Assembly (NCBI RefSeq): GCF_965363235.1
Contig: NC_134843.1
Location: 64,829,865-64,893,864 of the forward strand
Source of the DNA: Mytilus galloprovincialis
Taxonomy: Eukaryota > Mollusca > Bivalvia > Mytilida > Mytilidae
DNA: 64,000 bases
Direction: 5' to 3'
Shown here: positions 22,601 to 34,904 of the stretch, one piece after another
Numbering within the stretch: position 1 is the first letter of the stretch
How the letters are laid out: each line of letters opens with the position of its first letter
Notes under the pieces: model-generated
What the model was told of the DNA's origin: nothing
Seen by the model: the letters and a program-made list of their open reading frames with translations, nothing else
Database searches by the model: none
Made by a program: the position numbers and the translations under genes

Positions 22601-23110
22601 AAAAATTTGACCGCCGACCCCTAAAATGAAAATGTTTTTGTACCCTTTCCCTAAAAAAATGTGTTTGAAGAAATTTTCTTTTTCTAAATTGTGGTTCAAT
22701 TTACATTGTAAGAGACATCCATACACTTAAACACAAACTATTGTCTGAAACTAGAAAATGCTTGTTTTGGCACCTGATTCCTGAACGGTTTGGACAATTA
22801 ACCCCAAAATGAATCCTATCCTTTTACGTATGGTATTGAACCTTGTAGTACAATTTTCGAGCAATGAAAATACTTAAACACAAGTTATTGTCCTGAAACT
22901 CGAAAAATGCTTGTTTTTGGCCCCCTTTTTGGCCCTTTTTTTTCCTATAGGTATGTAACCATCACCTCCCATATACAATCCCAACCTCCCTTCTGTGGTT
23001 TTGATTTTATACAGATCCGAACACTTAAACTAAAGTTATTGTCCGGAACCCAAATGTTCTTCGGACGACGACGTGATAGCAATATACGAACGTATTTTTT
23101 TTTTTGCAGT
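22600..23110. repeat. Degenerate repeat with about 147-bp period
   Basis: The motif CTTAAACACAAACTATTGTC recurs with changes at 22726, 22873 (CTTAAACACAAGTTATTGTC) and 23024 (CTTAAACTAAAGTTATTGTC), each followed by a GAAACT/GAACCC-like end and TGCTTGTTTTGG-type text. Three units of decreasing similarity. Confidence 0.65.
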
Positions 23111-23508
23111 CATATGACAAATGTATGAAATCGATAAAAAATTCTTCATAGAAATTCAGTGTCAGCAGCAGTCAATTTTAAGAGCTCAAGTCCATATGAT
23201 TATTTTCCAGTATGCCGGAGGATTTCTTGGCTAATATTATCATAATTTATGTGCAAACAAAATGATAAGGATTGTCAAATCAGACAAGCAAAAATTCTCA
23301 AGAGATTGTCCTTATCAATAATCAAATAGTGTATAATATTTCAAGTATTTGTTTCAATACTATAAAAAAAATTATAATAACAACTTAATGCTATTATAGT
23401 TTATCATTAACTAATGCTATGTGCTGTGCTACATATATTCAATACATAATTCTTGAGCCCTCATATTCTTGATAACATACCCGGCCACGTCTACTTGTAT
23501 TTTTTGTC

Positions 23509-23925
23509 TATCTGATGAGTTAAGCCTTTTTCAACTGATTTTTATAGTTCGTTCTTATGTTGTACTTTTATACCACTGTCCCAGGTTAGGGGGAGGGTTG
23601 GGATCCCGCTAACATGTTTAACCCCGCCACATTATTTATATATGTGCCTGTCCCAAGTCAAGGGCCTGTAATTCAGTGGTTGTCGTTTGTTTATGTGTTA
23701 CATATTTGTTTTTCGTTCATTTTTTTTTACATAATAAGGCCGTTAGTTTTCTCGTTTGAATTGTTTTACATTGTCTTATCGGGGCCTTTTATAGCTGACT
23801 ATGCGGTATGGGCTTTGATCATTGTTGAAGGCCGTACGGTGACCTATAGTTGTTAATGTTTGTGTCATTTTGGTCTTTTGTGGATAGTTGTCTCATTGGC
23901 AATCATACCACATCTTCTTTTTTAT
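23509..23925 (-). repeat. Dispersed repeat family A, most complete copy
   Basis: Reverse orientation relative to 1-390: TGATGAGTTAAGCC, ACCACTGTCCCAGGTTAGG, ATGTTTAACCCCGCCACATT, AATTCAGTGGTTGTCGTTTG, TTTCTCGTTTGAATTGTTTT, GCCGTACGGTGACCTATAGT, and the end TTGCCAATGAGACAACT-type sequence in reverse with CATACCACATCTTC. Useful as the reference copy within this window. Confidence 0.85.
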
Positions 23926-25320
23926 AAATACTAGTTTTTAGATTTCAAATTGATATAAAAATTGAGAAACCACAAGCGGTGCGGTAAATACTGTCCATCG
24001 ATCTTAACAATGATAAACCACATTACTTTAATCCACTCATAAACCAAAGAATGGCTAATTAATTCATCCCTTAGTATCTTCAACCTCCTTTTTATCAACA
24101 CGTTTATTTATTTTAGAAATGTTCTAATGTTTGAATCTCTTGTCAGTTCAAACACATGTATATACAGTGTACTAAATACAAGTTCATTTTTCTTTTTTCC
24201 CTCACTTTTTTAAATATAAATAAATTCAAATTTGAAATAAAATAGAAAAATAAATATATTTCATGAATGCAGTGACCCTTGTATATAGGTGGGAATCTCA
24301 GAGAAGAGAACAAAGAAATTTACGATACTACATCATGTAGGCATATATTTATTTCCCAAAATGGTTTATTCCACTCGCAAGATTAATAGCATTTGCTATT
24401 TCATAAAACAAAAAGAAATTTCCTAACAATTATATTCAATTTCTTCAAAATAATCTTTTGTTATACGAATTTGATTTGTCATATAAAAGTTGCGTTTATC
24501 ATTGACGCTAGTATTACAACTAAATAGTGTGTACATTAAATGGATGTCTACGAGAAAACCATGCAAAATCAAAAAAAAATTATGAAAGGGGTTGTGGAAT
24601 TTTCAGCTGATTTTGGGTTCCTAGTAAAGTATTAAGTACATCTAATAGTTCTATGGTTAGAAAATGACAATTTATCTCAAATTATGTGAATACAGGGCAA
24701 TTCTAGTTTAGTACCAAATTTGCTGGAAAATGTTGTTGAAAATGGACATTTTTGGGTTTTTTTTATTGAATAGTTCAAAGTATTATATGACAAAAAAAAT
24801 TGTTTGGCCTTAAAATTCAGACTTTCTACTAAAATAAACTGTAATTTGGATCTTATTTCAACCTTTATTTTTGTTTTTATTTTTATTGACATAATTGTGT
24901 TTTTCTTAAATTTGAAATCAGCCTGTACTGAAAATGTCCATAAAACCTCAAAAGTCACTCAAATTGAAAAAATATTTTGTTAAACGTTATGGTTCACTAC
25001 AAACTAGTATTCCTTAACGGGATTTTGGTTGCAAATTGATATAAGCTTATTTGAATAAAAGATGAAAAACTGAAAAATATAGCTAAAATTATCTCCCTTT
25101 ATAAAACTCTTCACAATAAAAGGTAGATTTAGTGTCAATAACAGAAGGAGGGAAATCAACAAATGTGCAGAAGGATAGGAAATAATGATATTTTTGATGA
25201 ATATGATGTAGCCAAAAACTGATTTTTATTGAAAGAGTGTAACAAAGACATAGCAAACCATGTGGCAAAGACATTCCCACTGCCACTGGGATAAGTCTGA
25301 TCCTGATCAGAGAGTCTAGA
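23926..25320. other. Intergenic AT-rich sequence
   Basis: Nothing supportable as a gene or element. Short minus-strand frames here lack splice signals and are low complexity. Confidence 0.5.
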
Positions 25321-25325
25321 CATGA

Positions 25326-25405
25326 CACAGGGGCTTGTTACAATTGCCGGGTTTACTATCCATACGTATGGATAGTAAACCCGGCAATTGTAACAAGCCC
25401 CTGTG
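25326..25405. repeat. Perfect 80-bp palindrome
   Basis: Two 40-bp arms meet with no spacer at CCATAC/GTATGG (centre 25365/25366). Every base pairs out to CACAGGGG ... CCCCTGTG; the next bases (A, G) do not. The flanks carry partial further symmetry (TCTAGACATGA on the left, TCATGTCTAG about 35 bp beyond on the right). Confidence 0.97.
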
Positions 25406-26098
25406 GACATGACTCATGAGGCTAGACTATCACTATCATGTCTAGGTTTCAGACTCACATTTTAAAATGCATATGCTGCAAACATGGACAGGAGTTGGAT
25501 TGCAGTAGACAAGAAGACAAAATGAGTTGCTGCCATCCTTTCATGACCCTTCCAAATCTAGCAACGGAAATTTCAAAGCAAAACTTCAGTTTCAGTTGGT
25601 TCTGGTAAGTTTGTTATTTTTTTTTTGTGGTTAGAAAAAGCAATTTGACACCATAAAAAGACCTACTGTAGAAACATCACATCTGATTCAAAACATAAAT
25701 ATCGGAAGAAGAGCATAGACCATTTCTCTTTGGGGAAAAAAAGGGGGGGGGTATTTACATAATTTTCTTGAAGCAAACACTGATTTAATTTTCATTGACA
25801 TACATTTATAATGATTTAAAATTCTTCTGAAACTAAAAGATTTATGTGTTTGCCTTCTAAATTTTAATAGAAAAACTTTTTTCTCTCTCAGTCTCTCAAG
25901 AATCATGATAAAATATATATTCTATTACAAAGCCCTCCGGTATCAGGTCTGTTCGCCCTGAGTTTGTTTGACAAATTGTCAATAGAGTCCATTGACTCTG
26001 GGTTTTTTTTCTCCTAATTTAAAAATAATGGTTGCTTCAAATCTCTTTTTTTTTTAAATACAACCCATTGAAATAGAAAACATTCAGTAGATACATGT

Positions 26099-26340
26099 AG
26101 ATATAGGAAGATGTTGTATGAGTGCGAATGAGACCACTATCTATCCAAATAACAATTTATTAAAGTAAACCATTATAGGTCAATGTACTGCCTTCAACAC
26201 AGAGCCTTGGCTCACACGGAAGAACAAGCTATAAACATGATAAAGGACCCCTAAATTACTAGTGTAAAAACCTTCGAACAGGAAAATCAATGGTCTAATT
26301 TATATATATAAAAAAAAAGGAGAAACGAGAAACACGTATA
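26099..26340 (+). repeat. Dispersed repeat family B copy
   Basis: ATATAGGAAGATGTTGTATG, AATAACAATTTATTAAAGTA, CAACACAGAGCCTTGGCTCA and CAAGCTATAAACATGATAAA. It lies in the first intron of the possible 25.5-29.1 kb transcript. An opposite copy is at 31474-31661. Confidence 0.75.
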
Positions 26341-27939
26341 AATTACATAAACATGCGAAAACTACTGTACATTTATGCTAACTAAAAAGTATGTGTGTTA
26401 ACCGCACTACCCTTACCTACCTTTATTTTTATCCCTACCCTAAAGATCTTTGTGACAGGTTTTGATTAAGCACTGTTAAAGTCACAATATAGCTCCCAAA
26501 GAGTTGTGAATTTCCTGTCTTTATTCATTCCTTTACCAGTACTACATGTACATTGTACAATGCAGCTAGATTGATACAATATATGGTTCTCAATCTCAAA
26601 AAAATGTTTAACAATTATGAGCTGTTTTTTTTTCTCTCTAAAAATTGGTTACTGTGGGACTTTTTCTTTACATTTCCTTAGTGCAGGTCATGTATCACAG
26701 TTATAAACATGGAAAGAGAACTTGTACATGTCTACTTCTATCGTTAATAAAATAGAATCTGAATAGAATATGCATACAAATGTATTCCAAATTAAAGGGC
26801 CCAGAAGGGGCAACATGAGATTATAACATTACAGATTACTCAGATAAAACAAATTCAAAATAACAATACTGAAGAAATGAATTACTTGATGATGTGATTG
26901 ATATCATAGCATTTATGACATTTACACAAATTAATTATCATATCTACAAAACTTTTTTTTTTTCAATGAACCAATGCATTATGTTAAGCCAACTTAATGT
27001 ACAATGTACATGTAGATGTAACTCACTGTACTGATCATGCAAATGTACAAATATACAATATTTTATTTCTTATCAACAGGTTAATGTTGAAGATGGAAAA
27101 GCACAAAAATAATGTTAAAATGAAAGCAGATATGATAGGAGATCACATAGGTAAATATATGATATAATTGAACAAGTCATAACAAGAGACTACTAAATAG
27201 ACAGCAAATAAGACCTGTGTTGTGGCATTATTTGTGAAATATAATCATATATAGAAATTGGAAATTCACCAGTTACATTTATTATTGTAAAAACATGATA
27301 AATAATCAATAAATTAGATTAACCCTTCAATTTTAACAATTTGGTGAACAAAAAGTAAACATAACACACAGAACACTCAAATTATTTTTTTATGATCAAT
27401 TAAGGGCCATATCAGTACAGTTTACACAACAAAATTTTCATTACTCATCGTTGGAATTGTTCTCTTTATAAGAATTAAACCTAGAAAAAAATATGTTTTC
27501 TTGTCAGCTTGACACTGAGATCCTCATTTATGTATATATAGTATACATGCATTTATGGTAAACCTGAAGACTACATTTGTATTTTTCATTTTTGAAAAAA
27601 ACACTTTTTCATTATTACAGCTATTTTCCTAATGTGTGTAGAGTAAAACTTTGGTAGGTTTGCTTGCTCTGTTTGTATAAATATTGATTCAAGCTTTGTA
27701 ATTAAGGTTGATATCTTCAAACAATAAATATAGGCATATTTGAACCTTTATGGAGTACTTTTAAATTTGATTAGACGTTATGTCAATTGCAATTGTACAA
27801 TATACAAACAAACCATGCAAGCTAACCGAAGTCTTAGATTTACATGCCTTAGGAAATTAGCTGTAAAATTAATTGTATATTTGTTTCCAATGCTTATTGT
27901 TTTACCAATTTCAAATGTTTTGGCTTGTTTTTAAATTGG

Positions 27940-28400
27940 TCTATATCAGCTATAGGGTCAAAAGGGTCCAAAGTTAAACTTGATTTCATAAAACAATTGA
28001 ATAATTGGTGTTCTTTGATATTATGCAAAATAAAACGGTGTATTGTACTTTTTTGGGTTAAATACTTCTTATATGTTTAGATTTTTAATATTCATTTTCA
28101 AATTGCAAAAAAGATCATGGGGGCAAAAAAACCTTTGTTAGTTTATTAAAATATTATTGAAGATTTTTTTTCTATGCTAAATGTTATCATGCATTTAGCA
28201 TGTTTAGATTTATGATTTGGGTTCAGTTTTCAAGTTGCTTCAAATTGGGGTCCAAACTTTAACTTTGTTTAAATTCATTAAAAATTGCATATATGCGGTT
28301 CTTTGATATTATAAATCTAATCATGTCTTTTAAAGTTTAGATTTTGGATATTGGCACAAGTCCAATTTCAAAATCATCAGTTCTTTTACCACATTTATTC
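27940..28400. repeat. Diverged molluscan dispersed repeat
   Basis: Text such as TATAGGGTCAAAAGGGTCCA, TTCTTTGATATTATGCAAAA and ATTGGGGTCCAAACTTTAAC recalls a common bivalve repeat (variants of GGACCCTTTGGACC); a copy in the other orientation is at 47720-47870 (TTTTGGACCCTTTGGACTTT). Boundaries are not clear. Confidence 0.5.
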
Positions 28401-28529
28401 TGTGTCAGAAACCTACATGTATGATGTGTCTAATAATTCATCACAATCCAAATTCTGAACTGTATCATGTGAATCAATTTTGAATGACTTATGTAGTGTC
28501 TATATACATGTAGTGCCCCCCTCCCAACC

Positions 28530-28680
28530 TGATGAAGGTGCAATTTCTGCATTTGTAATAGAATGTACCCTTGAGCTGTTTTATTCTCATTGTTGAAGGT
28601 TGCACAGAGGCATTACATTCATTTCATTTGAACTTTTGTGGATATTTGTCTTATTTGCAATCAATACTCATCTCCCTATT
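28530..28680 (-). repeat. Strongly diverged family A copy
   Basis: TCATTGTTGAAGGTTGCACA, TTGTGGATATTTGTCTTATT and CATCTCCCTATTTTT keep the order of family A with many changes. Confidence 0.55.
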
Positions 28681-29139
28681 TTTGTATTGTCATAACGTCA
28701 AAAATACAAGATGAAATCTGCAAAATTTACTTCATTAAAATTAAGTTTGCTGCAGCTTGGAATAAGAAAAAAATCAAATTTAGGTCCATTTTTAGCTAGT
28801 AAACTTTATTTCTTATTCTATGTACTGGAATGTCAGAGTTGTGATAATCGAAACACATATTACATATAAGACAAAGTTGATAAGTAATTTCATTTTAGGA
28901 AATTTCAATCATTTAATGTATAACAATTGTTTTCTTATTATTTTTTACAGACATTTGGTGATCCAAAAATAACTGGAGTTCATGAAAGAAGACTGATTGC
29001 TGAGACACATTTTTGTTGATAAACATGTTTATGATGAAGAAAAACTTAGATAATATTACTGATACTTGAATAAGGCTCTGATCTGTCTTTGATTTTTCCT
29101 GTTGATGTTAAAAATTGCAAGCTCAAATAAAAATAAATT

Positions 29140-31470
29140 GAAATGGAACTCATATGCTTTGAAAAAAGGAAAAAAACGGCAATGTGAATCTCGCTGAAGT
29201 CTTGAAAACCACCTAGTCAACACACAGTTGCAACACAAATGAGAAGAGAGAGATAATTGCTAGGAAATAGAATGTTCTCACTGTCTCACCATCAGCAAGG
29301 CTTTCTCATCAGCGAATAAGAAGTCTAAAATTACTTCTGTATTAAAAGGTCATCAGTATTGAAGACAATCAAGAAGATTACAAATGTACTTGGCCATTTG
29401 ATAAACATAATAATATTTTCATTGGTCAGAAATTGTTTCTTAGATTGACTAACTAGTTTTATTCATTGAATTATTAGTAAATTACCTTTCATAGTTCATG
29501 TAGTTACATGTATGTAAATTCTTATAAGATAGTATGGAAACAATTTAATACTTCCCTAAATTCTATACCTAATGCAACAATTGTCTTGTGCTGCTAAGTC
29601 AATTAGAATTAACTTTTATGTATGTTTATAATAATCTTATTCTTGCATGTAAGCACCATTAGTGTTATTGTATCACCTTCATTGATTGTTAAATATAATA
29701 CTAATGCTATAAAAAATAATAACATTTATGATCATTTATACAGATTGAGATATTTAAAAATGTATCAATGCTAAAAGAGAATTTATAAATTTAGACCTTT
29801 TTTTAGGAGAATTTTAGAAAGTACTACAACAAAAGCAAACCAAGAGTATATGCTCAAATGCACTATTAACTCTCTCTCCAGATAACCAAATAGAGATATG
29901 TTTATATTTTATTAAATTGATGAAGTGTATGTTAGTTTAAATTAATATGTACATGCAATTTTAAGGTTTTAAAAATCATCATTTTTATTGGATTATCTCC
30001 CTTTGTACAATAGAAATTCAGATTTTATCCACACTGCCTCAGGTACTCATGATCAAAATGACTTATATGGTAACCAGCGTGCAAGTAAAAGGTTGCAACC
30101 TGTCTTAATTTTAGTTGTCAGACACAACTTCTGAATGTCAATACTTAAGATTTTTCAATATGATGAACTTGACATTGAATTTCATATCATTTTTCAGTAA
30201 CCAGAATACAACTTTAGTAATTAGCAAGCTGCAATAACCAAAAATGGGATTACTAGGAAGAAATGAATGGATTTTACTCTTTAAAGTAATAGGGACAAGT
30301 GTACTAAAGGAATTTGGAATAAAAAAAAATACCAAAAAAAAAATTGTCTTTGGTAGCTCCCCCCTTTTTAAAGCCTTATGCTTACTATTGTTTGTGACAC
30401 AAAAATCCATTTCACTTTGAATTTTCTATTTGATTTACCTATATTGCATGTTACAATCTGTATAATTTAAGTATTTATTTTTGAATGCTTGGTTTCATTA
30501 AAATATGAGACTTTCCTCAATTTATTGCGAAAATACAAACAAAAAGGGGGGGGGGGAGGCTATCTAAATGATCAATAAAATCTATAAAATTAATTTGCAA
30601 CCGAAATCCCTTCAAAATATTTTGAACCAAAGAAAATGCAAAGCATTTCTGAAATTTAGGGTAAATTCAAGCGACTTTTGGGCTGTAGTGTCTGTTTTAG
30701 TGTGATTAGATGAAAAGGCCATATTTTTTATCATTTTATGTGTTTTGCCACACCCTTATTTTCTATATATATCATTATGTTTAATAAAATTATGTGATTT
30801 ATACTTCATACACATCCTATCTGTGCTATTAAAGTATTTAAACACTCAGAAGTATTATAGTATTTATTTCTATTTGAGAAATTTATGAAATCTATGCATT
30901 TCAGTAAATGCATCTATAAATAAACTCGAAAATACCCTAAATCCCTATCGTTGCCATGGTTACCAGCAGTGTAAGGGCTTCAAACTTGCATGACTTTCAT
31001 ATGAGGTCAACCTGAACATGTCAGCAAAGTTTCATCAAAATCAAACAACTTTGCATGGAGCACCATCTGCATGGTTTTCTCATAGATGCCCATTTAAATA
31101 CGACATTCTATTTTGTCTAACATAATTAAAAAAAAAGATACATATAATAATCTCGTGATTCATGAAAAATATTAAACTTGATATATTCACAAGTGCCTTA
31201 ATAAGTGTAGATTGCTTAGACATAGCAGCAGCAAAATTATATAGCCATGATAGCAGCCCCTGTCAACAATCGAAAAACGTGTTTGTCACATATAGTAATT
31301 TGTTCAATATATTGCACTTCCATTTGGTAAATTGCAGACACAATGCGTTTTAAAGTTTGTCTTCTAGTCTTTGTTCGCTGTCTTTTTGCCATACACCAGA
31401 CAAGTTTTGTATTTATAATTTCAAAAAAAACAAGAGGCATATGTAGAAATTATAATTATATTTTTTTTTA
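29140..31470. other. Intergenic AT-rich sequence
   Basis: No supported gene. Short G-run at 30546-30556 and several A/T homopolymers. Frames on both strands are short and lack splice context. Confidence 0.5.
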
Positions 31471-31473
31471 TAT

Positions 31474-31661
31474 AGATTAGACCGTTGGTTTTCCCGTTTG
31501 CATGGTTTTGGGTCCTTTATAACTTGTTGTTCTGTGTGAGCCAAGGCTCCGTGTTGAAGGCCGTGCATTGACCTAATTATAATGGTTTACTTTTTTAAAC
31601 TGTTATAATTTGGATGGAGAGTTGTCTCATTGGCACTCACACCACATCTTCCTATATCTAT
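31474..31661 (-). repeat. Dispersed repeat family B copy, inverted
   Basis: TAGACCGTTGGTTTTCCCGT, GTGAGCCAAGGCTCCGTGTT, AGTTGTCTCATTGGCACTCA and CACCACATCTTCCTATATCT, the reverse of 26099-26340. Confidence 0.8.
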
Positions 31662-31865
31662 AAATAACACTTCTCATAAAAAAATCTTATAAAATTGGAT
31701 TTGTACACGAATACATTGATCGGCTTGGTGAGATAACCCCATCTGTTAGTTTTTTCAGAAAATATAAATGATGCACAAGAATCACTAGTTGAAAAAACAG
31801 AACTTTAAACTGAAAACATCTGTCGAAATATTTAAGTGAAAGTTCCTTCCGCTACAACATGACAC

Positions 31866-31994
31866 TAGTCCAAATAATTATGACGTCTGGCAAGGCTATT
31901 TTAAAAAATAAATCTGGGACGCTCGTCGTAGGAAGGCGTCCCCGAAAAAGATAGCCTTGCCAGACAGGGGCAGACGTCATAATTATTTGGACTA
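31866..31994. mobile_element. 129-bp fold-back MITE with 9-bp target duplication
   Basis: Termini TAGTCCAAATAATTATGACG and its reverse (CGTCATAATTATTTGGACTA), then CTGGCAAGGCTAT against ATAGCCTTGCCAG. The right arm has an extra ACAGGGGCAG. ACATGACAC is present directly on both sides (31857-31865 and 31995-32003). A 9-bp duplication suggests the Mutator-like group, but the family is not otherwise identified. Confidence 0.92.
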
Positions 31995-32490
31995 ACATGA
32001 CACCATCTCTGGGAAGGCTTGTTACGACCATTCTCGATTATACAAAATAGTTACGTCTACAAAGTTACGTTTCTAATAACCTTTTTTCCATTACAAGAAA
32101 AATATGTATACAATATTTGTACTCACCTTTATCAGTTTTCTTTGAAACGTCCTCTTCGTAATATATTGACTACATTCTCAATATTGCCTTCCATGACCTG
32201 GAATCGAATTTGAATTTTGAACCAATGAGTATACGTCGCTTATTTTCAAAATTTTCAAACTTACTCTACTTCCGTTCCACTTTAAATGTTTGAAATACGT
32301 TTGGAAATATAGTTACAGAATATAAAAATGTTAGAACGCCATATGATAATCTTAAAACTTATAGACATATATTATGCATACTGAATATTTGTTTCGTATC
32401 AACAAATTACAAATTGAAAATTATTGATACTTGTGAAACCGTGTTAGTTAGTCATACACAATTTTTGGAATATACTGTATTGTGGAATTA

Positions 32491-32512
32491 AAAACAACAA
32501 CAACAACAACAA
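32491..32512. repeat. CAA microsatellite
   Basis: About seven AAC/CAA units just upstream of the possible small gene starting at 32583. Confidence 0.9.
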
Positions 32513-32582
32513 TACAAGCAAGTCTTACATCTTTTTGTGATACTTTGGGAAGACTTTACATTATTATGACAGAAGTTCAATT

Positions 32583-33931
32583 ATGGAGATGGAACTAGTC
32601 AAAATGGTAAGTGTTTCTTTCATTCACAAAGTGTCTTTATAAAAATAAATGTTTAATTCTCAAAATATCTTAACTAATACAATAATTAAACCAGTAAATC
32701 ATCATTTCGACTTCGCCCTTTCTAAATTATGTGAACATGGGGGGATTTTCAAAGGGGGTTCCAACCCAGGAAAAAGGGGGAAGGGTTCCAAATAAAAGTT
32801 CCCATATAAATGCATGGATCGTCCAAAACCAGGGGTTCCGAACCTCTACCCCCCCTTTTTGGACCCTGAACTGGTATAACAAATCCAATATAAATCTTTT
32901 AACTGATAAATTTCGGTTCGCATTTCATTTTGAAGTTTCTTAATTCTTGACTTATATCATACAGAAAGTAATATCATAGTTTTCGTTGTCATTATACGAA
33001 ATTGTCAATTATGTTTAGTGATTTTTAGTCCAAAAAGACATTTTAAAGAGAAGCGAAAGATTCCAAATTGACATTCAAACTCGTAGGTTGACAAATACAC
33101 TGACAATGACATGGCTATAAAGAAAAACAGACAAACAACAGAACACAACCCTGAAGACTGAGCAACACGAACCTCCCCACCAGTTAATTTTATAACTTAT
33201 ATATAATTATGTATTTGAATATCATTTGTTTAATATGAATAAAACTTTTGGCCATAAAAAAATATATATTAATTAAAAAAAAGAAGGAAGAACATTAATA
33301 AAAATGTCTGCTCTAAGGCAGAAACGGAAGAATCAAAATAATCAGTTTATCATACGTCCGTGAAGTTCTGCACTACATGTACATGTATGCTATAAAATTA
33401 AAATACTTTCAGCATGTTTTTATTCACACCATAATCATGATCGTCTATTGTATTATTATTATCAGAAATAGTATTATCATGATTATACATGTTATATTAT
33501 TATTTTTGTTGTTCTTGACCAGACACACGGGTATTGATATATAATTATTTTTACAAATTCATTTATTCAATTAATACTTATTGAAGTTTTAAAACATCTA
33601 TGAGAATATTTTAAGGTTAACAAAAAAACTATTAAAATAATATCTTCATGAATTTGAATGTTAAAAATAGTATATACCTACCTTCATTAAGAATTCCAAG
33701 AGTAAAATAGCTGTGTATAGGTTTCACAAACAAACCGTGTGCTGTATTTTGGCGGGAGACACACGCTATAAATTACAAACACCGTTTAGACAGCTAGAAA
33801 ACCATATGGTTCATACACATGGATTGAGAGATATAATAATAAATGTTCTTCGAGATATGAGGCTTCCAACTGTGAAGTGTTACAACGACATTTCTTATCG
33901 GATGAAATACTTCTTAAGAAAGATGAAATAA
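32583..33931 (+). CDS. Possible two-exon small hypothetical gene
   Basis: Exon 32583-32606 (MEMELVKM, before a consensus GTAAGT) and exon 33692-33931 (79 residues and TAA), both phase 0. The second exon includes VYRFHKQTVCCILAGDTRYK and HTHGLRDIIINVLRDMRLP and ends in YRMKYFLRKMK, basic and helical-looking, with amino-acid use more protein-like than the surrounding shadows. The acceptor (TTCATTAAG) is only fair. No family recognised. It may also be a decayed fragment of a transposon protein. Confidence 0.3.
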
Positions 33932-34900
33932 TGGCTCTCAAAATTAGGAGAGGCAGGAAAAACTGCACCCCCCCTTTTTTTGCCCCCAATTTTTTTTTTT
34001 TTTTTTTTTAAACAAATGAAAGTTGACACTGAATTGGTTATAGAAACTGTTTTTTTTTTTTTGTATTTTCGCTTGTCGCTTTCAGAAGCTCATTGAATAA
34101 ATACGTTCATAACGGTAGAGGACAGATAGCAAATGTAATTTGTTTAAACGTTACCGCACGCTGTTCCTACAACCCATAGGATTTAAAAGAGAATCTTCGA
34201 AATTTCCTCCGCTAAAATAAAGAAAAAATGTTAGCAAGCACTATCTAACCACTATAAAAACAAATTCAGAATATGTGTTCAATTATGTTCTATAGGTCTT
34301 GGTCATATGCATAGTAATATCTTGTAAATTTAAGGATTGAAACAACAAAACTAAGTGTAAATAAAAACGGATGTCCAACGTTACATTTTTGAACAACTTT
34401 TTTAACTGTTATGTCATGTATATCTGTATGTAGCGAGATCCTATTTCTTTATATCTGATCTTCCTGAAACTTGGCGGGAACAATGACATGTGTCGGTTCT
34501 TTGTGACATTAAAGTCGTCATTTTGTCAATTTTCATTTGGCTCGGCGGCTGCATATTAAGCTGGAATAAGAAAAATGTCCATCGATGTTTTTCGCTAACC
34601 CAACGACTGAAAGTGAGATATATCAGAAAAATGTCAATAAAGTGAAATAAAAATAATAACTTTTTACAAAAGTACGTAATGACATAATTTGCCTCATTGT
34701 TCGTGATACAGTCGTTTTTCAAGCGGTTGTCATTTGGTCCAAGTTAATTTTCTATTTGTTATAGCAATTAATGTGGGGTTTTTTACCTGATAAAAACCTC
34801 GCTTTTTTCTGACGTTATAAATAAATGTTCTTGATAAATAAACAAATCGTGTGGTGAAATTTGCCAAAAAATATCAAAGGCTGTCAAAAATAAGAATGGT
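33932..34900. other. Intergenic stretch with poly-T tracts
   Basis: Holds C-run and T-run sequence at 33967-34010 and 34051-34062. No gene seen before the 35-bp array. Confidence 0.6.
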
Positions 34901-34904
34901 GCAT

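Larger units (their letters stand above)
25522..29137 (+). ncRNA. Possible three-exon transcript (lncRNA or 54-residue peptide)
   Basis: Three exon-like blocks: ending at 25604 before GTAAGT; 27080-27150 between AACAG and GTAAAT; and from 28951 after a strong TTATTTTTTACAG, with two AATAAA signals at 29126-29137. If spliced, an ATG at 25522 reads across both junctions for 54 codons (starting MSCCHPFMTLPNLATEISKQ, ending GDHIDIW) and stops. The peptide resembles nothing I know. Chance openness over these lengths is not small, so a noncoding RNA is equally likely. The 5' end would lie near the 80-bp palindrome at 25326-25405. Confidence 0.35.
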
